Shown in pieces: positions 10,901 to 20,936 of a stretch of 64,000 nucleotides of DNA. How positions within the stretch are numbered: the first letter of the stretch is position 1; every line of letters begins with the position of its first letter. The notes beneath the pieces are model-generated. The model searched no databases, was not told the DNA's origin, and worked only from the letters and a program-made list of their open reading frames with translations. Both the position numbers and the translations under genes were made by a program. This DNA is from Nothopassalora personata (Eukaryota > Ascomycota > Dothideomycetes > Mycosphaerellales > Mycosphaerellaceae). The stretch is taken from NCBI GenBank assembly GCA_033816765.1, contig CM066293.1, positions 558,001-622,000 on the forward strand, written 5' to 3'.

Positions 10901-11311
10901 CGTAAGATCGGTTACCGATAGTAAGGTCTATATCGGGTGTCTAGTATCTCTAGGGAGTTTAGTACCTATATTCTTAAGGAACTTAATAGTACGCCGATGA
11001 AGGGTGTTTAGGCACGAGAAAACCTTAAGCTAGTTCTAGAGCTTTGCCCGGATAACATAGGAGTACTAAACTTAGATAATAGGACCGATCTCGTAATGGG
11101 GGAGGGAGAAGTCGCTAATAGCGTCGCTAATAGCAAAGACAGTAGTAATTCGAACGAGATCGAGCCTATCGCCGACGAAGACGTACTACCTGTAGGAGTT
11201 AACAAAAAGGGATCGTATCCTAAACCGGAATCTAAGAAGCTATGGGTTAGGCCTTATAACCTTTCTATAGCCGAAATTTCACAGTTTAGTAGGATCGAGG
11301 CTAAGAACTAA
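7926..11311 (+). pseudogene. G2 ORF2: pol (RT, RNase H, integrase), RIP-inactivated
   Basis: RT motifs in order are DLFLGYNQITLDKSYRDLTAF, LPQGATNSVTQF and FLDNIGIKG, the catalytic FLDD box with its second Asp now Asn. RNase H follows (FVLVDASGTRWG, RYDASKRECL). Integrase shows NWIEARV, then FYRHGYYAKIVLNN, then ILPYYPQSNAPVE, which is the D-D-E core with the middle Asp mutated. The frame moves by +5 at 9585-9594, where AGGCT is duplicated in tandem; downstream coding continues in the shifted frame to a stop at 11309-11311. The true start is uncertain and may be up to about 200 bp upstream of 7926. Confidence 0.85.
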
Positions 11312-11452
11312 TTAGTTAGCAATAGCGTATAGAGTTCACTTTCCTTAGGCATGTGTTGCACATACCCTTCAGTTTATTAAGCCGATTCGGTTATCTAGAC
11401 TTCACTTTATAGGGTGTTCTTACCTTAGTTAGACCTTAGTTAGTAGAGTTAC

Positions 11453-11478
11453 ATTTACCGGTCCCGGGACCGGTAAAT
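11453..11478 (+). repeat. G2 palindrome, copy 3 (between ORF2 and ORF3), perfect
   Basis: It is identical to the 26-bp palindrome at 7618-7643. It lies 142 bp after the ORF2 stop and about 600 bp before ORF3. The region 11312-12072 otherwise shows no recognisable coding sequence. Confidence 0.93.
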
Positions 11479-12072
11479 CGGATTACGTAATAGCGTAGTA
11501 TACCCCTACCGAATGCTTACCTAGGTAGTTACTAGTACTAGTTTTCGGTTACATGTAGGGTCATCGGACCTTTAGTATGACCTTAATAGCACTGCTCTTG
11601 CTACTTATAAGACCGGTCTCGGCGCTGCTGCCTTACAACGGTCATAGGGACATACGCTAAGAGGCATACTTAAGCGTAGCTCTCTACCTACTACTTCCTC
11701 TCTTTTTTTTCTTTAAACACTAATACTATTACTAGAGCTACTAACACATTAGACGGTTCTTTAGCCTCTCTCTCTTCACGACCTTAACCTTCTTTAAAGC
11801 CCCTACCCTAATACTAAGCTTTTAAAGCTTACTAACACTCTAGAGTGGTACTACGAGATAGCTAGCTCTTACGATCTCACTAATAGCGAATCCCAGTCAT
11901 TATAGCTTCGGCTAGTCCATCGTCACGCCCGGCTAGCTCGAGCATAGCGCTCACTAGTACTGTTACTAGGCTTACCCGCCTACCTTAGACCTTATTCAAA
12001 TCCCTTCGCCTACCGGATAACGTTAAGCATGTCCTTACTAATACGAACACGCCGAAGTCCGCCGCTAATGTT

Positions 12073-15042
12073 ATGTTCCGAGAGCTTAGTCCTTAGAAGC
12101 GGGTTAAGGTGTTAAAGGACTTCTATAAGGGCTTCGAGAAGGTGTTCGAAGACTACTCCGTCTAGGTTAACCTGTTTTTCGAGGAAGTTAAGAGCGGCAT
12201 AGGCAAGAGCTACTAGGATAAATTCCTTAGTAATAAGAAGCTCGATGTCTTGTTTCCTATCGTCGGTAAGATTCGTAAGACCGGTTTAGAGATTCGTAAC
12301 CGAGATAAGACTCTTCGAGCTACGCTTACCCGCTACTAGCTATAGTAGATAGACAATAAGATTCTTAATCGACGCGTTATCTCCGAGCTTTGTAGTACTA
12401 ACAGCGGGCGCCGCTAGTTCACGGCCTTCATTAATAAGTACCTAGATTATAGTAGGGCTATTAGCAGAATTTAGAGGGTACTAATCTAGCGTATAAGGAT
12501 CGGCCGTAAGGGCATAGATCGTAAGCGAATTCTAGAGCCTAGCGATCTTACCCGGTGCGATAGGGAGGCTAAAGCACGTAGCATTAATCCGTAGTCGGCT
12601 AAGAGTAGGGAGATTATTAGAAGACACCGCCTAGCCGTCTATAAGGATAGCCTTCTATACTTTATAGAGGGTACTATTACTAAGAAGTCCGCGTCCCCGG
12701 AGGATAGCATAGCTTAACCTAGACTATCTAGCTAACAATAGCCTTAGCTACGTTAGCTACCGGGTAGTAAAGGTAAAGGACGTGTAAAGAGTACTACGCT
12801 AACTCTACTAGCCTCTACCTAGCCTACAGTCCTATCGAGAGGCGGTCGTAAGTCGAGTCGACTTAAGTAGCTCCGCATAGGCGAGAGCATAGGTGAGGGC
12901 ATAACTGCGCCTACTCGATCCTCGCCTAACCGAACGCTAGATAGCGTACCTATACGCGAGGGCAGTCCGCTAGGTACACCGGTTAGCACCCTACGATCTA
13001 CTCCGGCCCTAACTAAGAATAGTAATCCGATACTTACTATGTTACCTTCGGCTATAATTAGGGATGTATTAGTCTTTAAGGATTAGATCCTATAAGAAGA
13101 CGAGGCCCTCCGGATTAAGCGCGCTAACTGCACCTATAATAAGCGGTATTGTAGCATTAAGTTTAGAAACTCGATTAATGTAGATAGCATTAACTGGCTA
13201 CCCGAGTACCGGATGGCGGGCCTTAAGATGCTCGAATATGCTATCTCGGACGTTCTTAAGAAGGATGGTAAGGTTAGCGCTATAATGTACGATTAGTATG
13301 TTCGAGATTTCTACTATAAGGCCCTCTACTTCGTTACGAATCCCGGTATTACCGCTAATACCCTATGTAAGCGCGCGCTTAAGGTCTAAGACTAGCTCTT
13401 TAAAGGTAAGAGTTTTTTAGCTATTAAGGTGAAGAATAGGTCGTGGTTTCGCCCTAATAAGCGTAGTTAGAAGACTATTAACCTACTTAGCTACCTCCGC
13501 GTTCGAGGCAAAGTCGGTACTACGAGTAGCATCGTTACGTATGCTAACTATAACTAGATCCTCGACAAATTCGGCATTAATGAAGCTAACTAAGCCGATC
13601 TTAATAGTACCGGTACCTACATTAATAGTAACATACTATACTAGTATAATGACGCTAAACTAGTACCGCGGGTTAAATTAGTTAGAGAAATGATGAGTCG
13701 AGAATTCGACGTGTACCGATAGCACCTACGAGAATTGAATAAGGTTAGTAACGGCGGCGTCTACTAGAACATGTAGTATTCTCTAAGCTAATAGATTATG
13801 CGATAAGACCCCGGGCTGTAGCTCTTGTAAGTAGCGCTGCACCCTTAGTACTACACTCGGTTTATCTCCTTCCCTAGGCCTACGATTTTTAGCTTTAATA
13901 GGGCTCATTAGGGGGGTGACGCGAATACTATAGTGTAGCATACTAGGGTCAACTTAAACCTCGAAATTGAAAACTACTAGACTAGTAACCGGCTTAACAT
14001 GCTGTACTCTCTTAACTTAGAGGGTACAAGTAGGCCGGAGTTTTTATACGGTTTTTATAAGAAAGGGAATGCTAGAGAGTTTATCTAGTAGTGCTAGATT
14101 AACGACTGTATAGAAGACGGCCGATTTAAGCGTTTCTTCTCGGTTAGGGTCTAAAATTACCTAAGTAAGAATAGCATTAGCTAGTTTAGAGAGGACCTAA
14201 GCGCTAGGCAAATGCGGGTAACTACTATAGGCGTTCTAATGAGGTAGGCCGTACATAAGAGGACACTACGTTAGATTGACCCTTACTTTATCGAGATCCG
14301 CGACGATAACTATCTTAAACTCTAGAGAAGCTAGAGCATGCACTAGGTAATAGACCTCCATCGTAACTTTAAGACGCTAAGTGAGAGCGCTATAGGATTT
14401 AAGTATCGACGCCTAGTACCCGGCTATCCTTTTCCTACGGCCGTACACCTTAGTAGCATTAGCCCTCTATCCGATGCCCTAGCGGGTTTAAAGTCTTAGA
14501 ACGATAACGAAGTTATCCTTAATGCTAGAAGGTAGCTTAGTGCTACGGTCCGCTTGGACTCGGAGCTCTTCTATAAGAAGATGCATAATTAGCGCGTCCG
14601 AGCTGTGAAAATAATAGATAAGTAGCTTAGCTTAGTTACTACTCTCGAGTAGATATGCTTTATAAGCGAAGGGCGTAATAAGAGCTTCTTCCGTAACTAC
14701 TATAGGAACTTCACTAACTAGCCACTTAGGGACGCGTCTAGTGAGACTAGTGTTAGCTACGACAACGAGTAGGTCTAGATAAAGGAGTTGTATAAGACTA
14801 AGTAGAACTAAGTAGTTAGTACGGGTCTATAGGCTCCTAGTTTCTAGTTGATTTCCGGCTATAGCTATAGCCTATAGGATTCTAGTTCTAATTCTAGTTC
14901 CGATGCTAGTTCTAATGCTTCGGGTATAGGTGCTTCTAGTCCTTAGATCTTACTTGTTTCTTATAGTTACTTATCTTCCCTTAACTCACCTTCTAGCTAC
15001 GCGGTGGATTCGTCTTTAGATTTATTAGGTTACTAGTACTAA
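12073..15042 (+). pseudogene. G2 ORF3: ~990-codon accessory ORF of unknown function
   Basis: One frame holds from ATG at 12073 to TAA at 15040-15042, broken only by RIP-type stops, with no frameshift seen. I do not recognise the family. The N-terminal third is basic and helical (FRELSPQKRVKVLKDFYKGF). A low-complexity Ser/Pro/Arg linker follows near 12,700-13,020. The C-terminal half looks globular, with CTYNKRYCSIKFRNS at its start and DYNYLKL-like segments later. The end is Ser-rich. It lies downstream of integrase, where some LTR elements carry env-like or host-derived genes, but I see no signal peptide or clear membrane segment. Preservation of one long frame under RIP shows it was coding when the element was active. 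Confidence 0.7.
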
Positions 15043-15570
15043 CGCTTACTTGTCTTATAAGTGGCGTTTACGTTATTCGACTATCTAGCCTGCTCGATTG
15101 ATGCTAACATAGCTGTCCATTCCCTCGCTAGTTTCGTAGCATACGTTAGTGTAGTGCGACGGATGCGAGTCGCGGTTATTAACGTTATTATTACGGTCTC
15201 TATTAGAAGGATTCTTTTAATCTTTATAAACTGTCGCTAGTAGGCCCTAGGACTACCTAACATCTTATATGTTAAGCTAAATGGTAGGGTAAGCTACTGT
15301 ACTACTATAAGACTACCTTAGCTTATAGCGACTAATTAAGCTACCTATAATGCCCGGGCTTACTGCTTTAGAACCTAAGGACAGGTTCGTAATAGGGGAG
15401 GATATATTAACGACTAATTAGTTATGTTAACCTTAGGTTTAGTTATGTTAACCTTAGGTTTAAAGGGAGGGTTCCTTAGGTCCAACTTGCCCCTATTTTA
15501 TTTAGGTTTAATTAGACATTTAGGTGAGCTAGCGGGACTAGTATAGCTATTAAGATATATACTGCGCAGT

Positions 15571-15887
15571 TGTTACGGTTCGGAACGGAAACAGCATAAG
15601 AAGACTTCATTGGACGAGCAGACGAGCAGACGAGCAGACGAGCAGTCGAGCAGACGAGCAGACGAGCAGACGAGCAGACGAGCAGACGAGCAGACGAGCA
15701 GACGAGCAGCACGCCAAGGCATGGCACTATATAGACGACGCTTCTTTACGAGTAGATAGGAGCCTCGTGCTCAACTCATTTTAAGTATACACCATATACT
15801 GTTTGGAACCACTACCTTCATAACTGATTGAGACATCCCTGCAAAGATCCAAGCCCGAGTTGTGATAACGTACAGCGGTTCCTAACA
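15571..15887 (+). mobile_element. S2: solo LTR without RIP and with a 12-unit octamer array
   Basis: A 317-bp insertion starts TGTTACGGTTCGG and ends GTTCCTAACA, flanked by TSD GCAGT (15566-15570 and 15888-15892). It is rich in CA and TG, unlike the surrounding G2 LTR. It has TATATAG (15728-15734) and TCAACTCA (15771-15778), spaced as in the chromovirus LTRs, so it probably belongs to that LTR superfamily. S3 (24906-25224) is the same family in reverse orientation. Confidence 0.9.
15613..15708 (+). repeat. (GACGAGCA)12 minisatellite in S2
   Basis: There are twelve direct 8-bp units, one of them GTCGAGCA. The array lies in the U3-like part of S2 and is absent from S3, where a GCTCTCTCT-type repeat takes its place. 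Confidence 0.95.
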
Positions 15888-16018
15888 GCAGTTAAGTATT
15901 GTAAGCGTAGCATTAAGGCAACAATTCAATTTATACCTCTCGAGTAGAGGGCATAGGGGTTTAGGTCCGCCAATCCTCTTGTTTTATCTAGCTACTACGC
16001 TACTCGTCACGTGACCTG

Positions 16019-16044
16019 ATTTCACGGTCCCGGGACCGGTAAAT
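16019..16044 (+). repeat. G2 palindrome, copy 4 (in the 3' LTR)
   Basis: The left arm is ATTTCACGGTCCC and the right arm GGGACCGGTAAAT. It differs from the perfect internal copies only in the left arm (CA for AC). Confidence 0.88.
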
Positions 16045-16123
16045 ACCTCTGCTTACATAAGCGCCGCTCCACACCACTACAACTCGGACAGGCCTACATA
16101 GGGTAGTTAGTAGACTTTACTAG

Positions 16124-19100
16124 TAACCGCTATTATAGAACGACTACCTATAGGAAGCCGAATAATAGGTACCGGATACCTAACACTAGTAGGAACTTTC
16201 GTCTTAAACGAACTACGAATAGCAGTATAGCACGTACGGGCTCTCTACTTAGAAACGTAGAAGATCTAGGAACGTTACCAAATATAGGTATAGACATAGA
16301 AAGGCTCGCGCTAGGTTTAAGCGGAGGCCTCGAGACACGAAGCACGACGTTCTACATACGAATAGGGAAAAGGATCGGCTCCCTAGAAATGAGCGACCGA
16401 AGGGAGTTATACAATACTTAGGCTTACGCATCGACATTAAACACAGTTTTCTAGACATAAGTAATCGTTAACGGACATAAGACTAGTGTTATAATCGACT
16501 TAGGAGTAGCGGGGAATTTTATCTCCGAGTCTTTTATAAGAAGAAACGGGTTAGCTACCCTAAAGAAGAAATGGGGTTACGAGTTAATCGCGGTAAACGG
16601 ATTATCGTTACCTAGCGTAGAATAGGAGACGACACTATTGCTACTAGCTATCTAATAGTACTACGAGAATATTACCTTAGATGTTACTAATATAGCCAGT
16701 TATAACATAGTATTAGGTATACCTTAGTTAAGAAAGCATAATCTAGTAATCGACTAGAGAAGAGGAGTACTTACATTTAGGGAATGCGATTGCGTTGTCG
16801 ACATTTAGCCTACGTAGTAGTAGCGTTCACTAGTAGATAAGGTAAGGAAATAGCTAAACGAGATATAGCTTACGCCGAATAGAAGGATAGAAGAACCACC
16901 TTCGACCGGGATAGACACTAGCGTAGGGCCGCCGGGTTACGAAGTTACTAGAAGTAATAGAAGTAACGTACTATCAAAGAATACTAACATCTTAGAGTTA
17001 AGTATTCCTAAGGAGTATCGTAAGTGGTCGCGACTCTTTAAAGAGGAGAGAGGCAAAACCGCCTTACCTAAGCACCGCCTATAGGATCATAAGATTAACA
17101 TTTAGCTAGGGAAAGAGCCTCTATAGGGACCCCTATATTAAATGTCTAAGAAAGAGCTATAGACCCTACAAGAATAGCTAAAGGAGAAGCTAGCTAAAGG
17201 ATAGATAAGAAGATCTACCTCGAGTATAGGAACTCTATACATATTCGTTCTAAAAGCAAACGGGAAGTTACGACTCGTACAAGACTATAGGAAGTTAAAC
17301 GAGATTACGATTAAGAACCGATACCCGCTACCTAATATCGAAGAAGCATAGGATAGATTAACCGGATCGGACTAGTATACGAAGATTAACCTACGAGATG
17401 CCTTCTATACTATACGAATAGTAGAAGGAGAAGAATAAAAAACCGCTTTTAGAATAAGATACGGACTTTACGAATTCTTAGTTATGCTAATAGGATTAAC
17501 TAACGCACCCGCATCCTACTAGGACCTTGTTAACGAAACACTTAGAGACCTACTCGATGTATGCGTTATCGCCTACATAGACGACATACTAGTCTATACG
17601 AAAGGATCCCTATAGGAGCACATAAAACAAGTCTAGGACGTCTTCGAACGACTTACGCAGTTAGGATTCAAGACAGCACCCGAGAAATGTAAATTCCATA
17701 AGAAAGAAGTTAAATTCTTAGGCTTTATTATTAGTACTATAGGGATAACGATCGACCCTACGAAGACATAGTCAATTAGAGAGTAGCTAGAACTAAAAAC
17801 AGTTAAGGACGTACAATCATTCCTTAGACTAGCGAACTACAACCGGAAATTCATTAAGGACTACGTAAAAACAGTAGTACTAATAACGATACTTATAAGA
17901 AAGGACGTTACCTAGAAATGGGGAAAAGAATAGATTAAAGCATTTAAGAAACTTAAGGAATAATGCGCTTTAGCCCCTACGCTTCGACTATTCGATAGTA
18001 GTAAGGAAGTCTACATCGAGACCGATGCGTCTAATATAGTAATAGGCGCATGTCTAACGTAGACACACGATAGGTAGAGATACCTAATAGCCTATTACTC
18101 CCGGAAAATACCTATAGTAGAATAGAACTACGACATCTATAATAAGGAGCTTCTAGCTATTATTGCTACTATGCAACATTAGAAAGTATATGTCGAGGGC
18201 CTACCGAAGTTAACGATTCTTTCTAACTATAAGAATCTTACGTACTTTACGACGACGAAAGAACTTACCCGAAGGCAAGCCCGCTAGTCGGAGCTACTAG
18301 GACAGTATAAGTTCGAAATTAAATATACTCTAGGACGAGAGAATGGCCGCGCCGACGCGCTAAGCCGAAGAAGCGACTATATAGAAGGAAAAGAACTAGT
18401 GCAATATAAGATATTAAAGACAAACCCCGACGGAAGTCTTAGTGCAAACACGAGAGAATTTAATAACATCGTACGGATACTAGGCGATAAGGACGAACAG
18501 TTCCCTATATCGCAAGGGAAATACTAAGTACCGAAGGATCGAGAAGAAGAATGCATACGACAACATTACGACGGACTAACTTATAGGCACCCTAGAACTT
18601 TAAAAACTATGGACCTAATATAGCGCAGTTTCTCATTTCTATAGATAAGACTTAAGGTGTTACGCTACATTAAACAATGCGTACACTACTAACGAAACAA
18701 GGCTACGAGACATGTAAAATACGGTTACCTACAGTTTAGGACACTACCGACGAAACCATGGGACGAAGTTATAATAGACTTTATTACGAAACTCCTACCG
18801 TTAAGAGATTAAGTTACGAAACAACTATACGACATAATACTAGTTATAGTTAATAGACTTACGAAATACGCACACTTTATTCCTACATTAGAAACGTACA
18901 ATGTAGAGCAGCTCGGATACCTCGTACTAGATAGACTTATCCGATACTACGGATTCCCTTAAGCGTTCATAATGGACAGAGATAAGCTATTCACATTAAA
19001 TTACTAGAAGACGCTTATAGGAACGATCGGAATTAAACATAAGCTATTAATAGCATATTATCCGGAGATAGACGGACAAACCGAAAGGATAAATTAAACG

Positions 19101-19790
19101 CTAGAACAATACCTACGATACTATATTAACTATACATAAGACAACTAGGTTTCATTACTGCCAATAGCGTAGATTGCACTAAATAACTCCAAATTAGAGA
19201 CAACTTCAACGACGCCATTTTATACGAACTTTAGTAAAGATCCTAACCTATTCGGAACACCTAGATCCTATCCATAGGCCGAGAGAGCAATCATAACGAC
19301 GGATACTCTTAAGGAAGTGCATAAAGAAACACGTAAGGCGATCGAAGATGTACAACGAAAATTGTCTTAATAACGGTAGGACACGAGAAAAATGGCACCT
19401 CTACTAAAAAAGGGGGATAAGGTCTATCTCCTTATAAAAAACTTAAGAATAAGAAGATAGACTAAGAAACTAGATTACGTTAAGGTCGGACTATTTTTAA
19501 TCGATAAAGTCGTAGGACTAGTTAACTATCGACTACGACTACTACTAGACGCCAAAATCCACCTAGTCTTCTATATCTCTAAGTTAGAACTAGTAGACGC
19601 CGAGACACCTTACTAGGAGAGCTTCCATTTCGAGCCGGAAGTAGAAAACGAATTCGAAGTCGAAAAAATCCTAGATAAAAAGGGTTAGCGATACCTTATT
19701 AAATAGAAGGGATACGACGAATTAGAAAATACCTAGGAACTAAAAGAAAACCTACGAAACTGTTAGTAGAAGATTCGGGAGTATTAAAAC
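16124..19790 (+). pseudogene. G1 gag end and pol with C-terminal chromodomain, RIP-inactivated
   Basis: The frame interrupted by G2 resumes here. Protease is seen near 16490 (IDLGVAGNF, expected D-S/T-G). RT shows [12 protein letters not shown] and the intact catalytic box YIDDILVY near 17580. RNase H follows (IETDASNIVIGACL, then GRADALSRRS). The integrase zinc domain (HPRTLKTM...CVHYQRNK, one Cys now Tyr) and D-D-E core (VIIDFITKLLP, IMDRDKLF, YYPEIDGQTERI) come next. The C-terminus is a chromodomain: FEVEKILDKKGQRYLI, then KGYDELENT. Numerous TAG/TAA codons inactivate it. A chromodomain would tether integrase to modified histone H3, as in other chromoviruses. Confidence 0.92.
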
Positions 19791-19846
19791 GGCGCTTACT
19801 TAAAGTTACTACACTATAAGACATAGTAACTTTTAAGTAAACTGAC

Positions 19847-19919
19847 GACTAGAGTAGGAATCGAACCCACGACCTTAAGAGTGTAGATAGCTTACGCTCT
19901 ACCACTGAGCTACCTAGCC
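19847..19919 (-). other. tRNA-like sequence in G1, antisense to pol
   Basis: These 73 nt on the minus strand form a 7-bp acceptor (GGCTAGG with TCTAGTC, allowing G-U), a D-arm (GCTCAGTGGTAGAGC) and a T-arm (GTGGGTTCGATTCCTAC). Pol III A-box (TAGCTCAGTGGTAG) and B-box (GGTTCGATTCC) are intact. The middle 25 nt do not fold into a normal anticodon arm. They contain CTCTTAAGGTC, like part of tRNA-Lys(CTT), which suggests a deleted or reshuffled tRNA-Lys-like unit. It lies 96 bp downstream of the antisense ORF, on the same strand. G4 has the same unit at 29641-29713. It is probably not a working tRNA. Confidence 0.7.
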
Positions 19920-20015
19920 AATTAATGAGAATAGGGACACGACTTACAAATAAGTACCCTAAAGAGTCTCTACCCCTAGGGACTCGCCCTAAGGCTCCGC
20001 CCTAGAAAGCGCCGC

Positions 20016-20498
20016 CTAGTCATTTACGGGTATCTCTAGGATATCCGAGAAAGAAACTAGCGAAGGAGGCACCTCTACCCCCGACGCCTACTTAAGGGAC
20101 GCTAGCTCCTCGCGCGCCTCTTCCTCCTCGAGCTCCTCTAACTCCTTAGCGACGGTATTATCGGTACGACGCTTAGCTAACCGTAGCTATTTCCGAAGAC
20201 GGATCTTGCGCATCTTTAGCCGCACCTCCTCCTCTTTAATCCTCTTAAGCTCTAGCTTAAGCTTATCGCGCGAATCGCGAAGACGTTCCTACTCCGGACG
20301 AGAAAGACGTACATTGCAATCCTTATAGCCTTTTCGAATATAGGCCGAACACTTTCTAGACCGAGAACCTACAATACACCTTACTACTGCGCCCGAGGAT
20401 CGAGACTTCTAACAATTCGTGCATAGAGCTATTTCGATACTAGAAATTTTAGTATCTAGAGTAAGTCGATGACGGCGTTTATAGGAGGAAGAAGACAT
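20016..20498 (-). pseudogene. Antisense accessory ORF of G1: Cys-rich, coiled-coil protein (160 codons)
   Basis: On the strand opposite gag-pol, between pol and the 3' LTR, one frame runs from ATG (20498) to TAG (20016-20018), broken only by RIP-type stops. The first half has spaced cysteines: CTNC, then C in RCIVGS, then RKCSAY (third-last Cys site apparently mutated to Tyr) and KDC, resembling a small zinc cluster. The second half is charged and helical (KLELKRIKEEEVRLKMRK, ELEELEEEEA), a likely coiled coil. G4 has the same gene at 29810-30292 and G6 a diverged one at 42038-42595. It may have acted as a DNA- or RNA-binding regulator; that is inference. Confidence 0.75.
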
Positions 20499-20570
20499 AG
20501 TTAACTACTACTATAAGAAATGATAACGACTTAAGAAGCTTCGGGACGAAGCTAGGCTAAGAAGGGATAG

Positions 20571-20931
20571 TATTACGGAATGATTCCTATGGACCCTAGA
20601 ATTATAATAACAAGACGAACACGTAACTCATCCTACCTAAGCGCTTAGACTTGGAGCGATTAGACTGCTCATGCTTAGACTAATTAGACTGCTTATGCTT
20701 AGACTAATTAGACTAATTACCGAGATCTACGAATCTCCTTTGTATTTAGGAACGCTAGAAACCCTTATAGTTCTATTACGTTCAACTTATGTTACTATCT
20801 CACTAATTAGAATATAACTCTTATTCCTATTATTCATCTTCGCTTAGCTTACTTTAGCCTCTCTAAAGAATACCGCCACGTGACTTAACTTATCTCTCTT
20901 TTGAGACTAGCCCTAGAACGAGATAATAACA
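20571..20931 (+). repeat. G1 3' LTR (type A)
   Basis: It is 361 bp, starts TATTACGGAATG (TG changed to TA) and ends ATAATAACA, followed by TSD CCCGA. It serves as the empty-site reference for S1. Confidence 0.93.
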
Positions 20932-20936
20932 CCCGA

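Larger units (their letters stand above)
3890..16119 (+). mobile_element. G2: 12-kb Ty3-type LTR retrotransposon with an extra third ORF
   Basis: It is inserted in G1 with TSD CTAG (3886-3889 and 16120-16123). LTRs of 393 bp start TGTTGACGAC (now TATTGACG and TATTAACG after RIP) and end GACTTTA, which was probably ...CA. Inside lie an AAGGTT-rich array, ORF1 (gag with protease), ORF2 (RT, RNase H, integrase) and a long ORF3 of unknown function. A purine tract (AGGGGAGGA) precedes the 3' LTR. S2 is nested in the 3' LTR. A large palindrome recurs in both LTRs and in both gaps between ORFs. Lesions are RIP-type apart from one 5-bp duplication in ORF2. Excluding S2 it is about 11.9 kb, long for a fungal Ty3 element. 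Confidence 0.92.
15405..16119 (+). repeat. G2 3' LTR, containing solo LTR S2
   Basis: It is 715 bp, or 393 bp without S2 and its TSD, equal in length to the 5' LTR. It is preceded by the polypurine tract AGGGGAGGA. The palindrome copy is at 16019-16044. Confidence 0.92.
1485..20931 (+). mobile_element. G1: chromovirus (Ty3/gypsy with chromodomain), nested and RIP-inactivated
   Basis: This is a complete LTR retrotransposon bounded by TSD CCCGA (1480-1484 and 20932-20936), inserted into G0. Its order is 5' LTR, gag, protease, RT, RNase H, integrase, chromodomain, a 73-nt tRNA-like sequence on the minus strand, an antisense accessory ORF and 3' LTR. G2 splits it at 3886-3889. Without nested DNA it would be about 7 kb. 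Both LTRs are 361 bp once S1 is removed. The coding lesions I see are almost all C-to-T or G-to-A changes, as RIP gives, and frames run on without indels. Chromodomain elements are known to target heterochromatin, which fits the nesting. Confidence 0.93.

Noticed and set aside
11008..11205. Minus-strand frame opposite the end of G2 pol
   Set aside because: It is low-complexity Leu/Ser and is a shadow of the open pol end 11096-11311.
15613..15708. Octamer array as a CRISPR-like structure
   Set aside because: The units are 8 bp with no spacers, in a eukaryotic solo LTR. It is a minisatellite.
15512..15727. Repetitive 71-codon frame across S2
   Set aside because: It is the translation of the GACGAGCA octamer array and crosses the S2/G2 border. 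It is not a gene.
19847..19919. tRNA-like unit as a functional host tRNA gene
   Set aside because: The anticodon region does not form a 5-bp stem with a 7-nt loop, and both copies lie inside dead retroelements at the same place.
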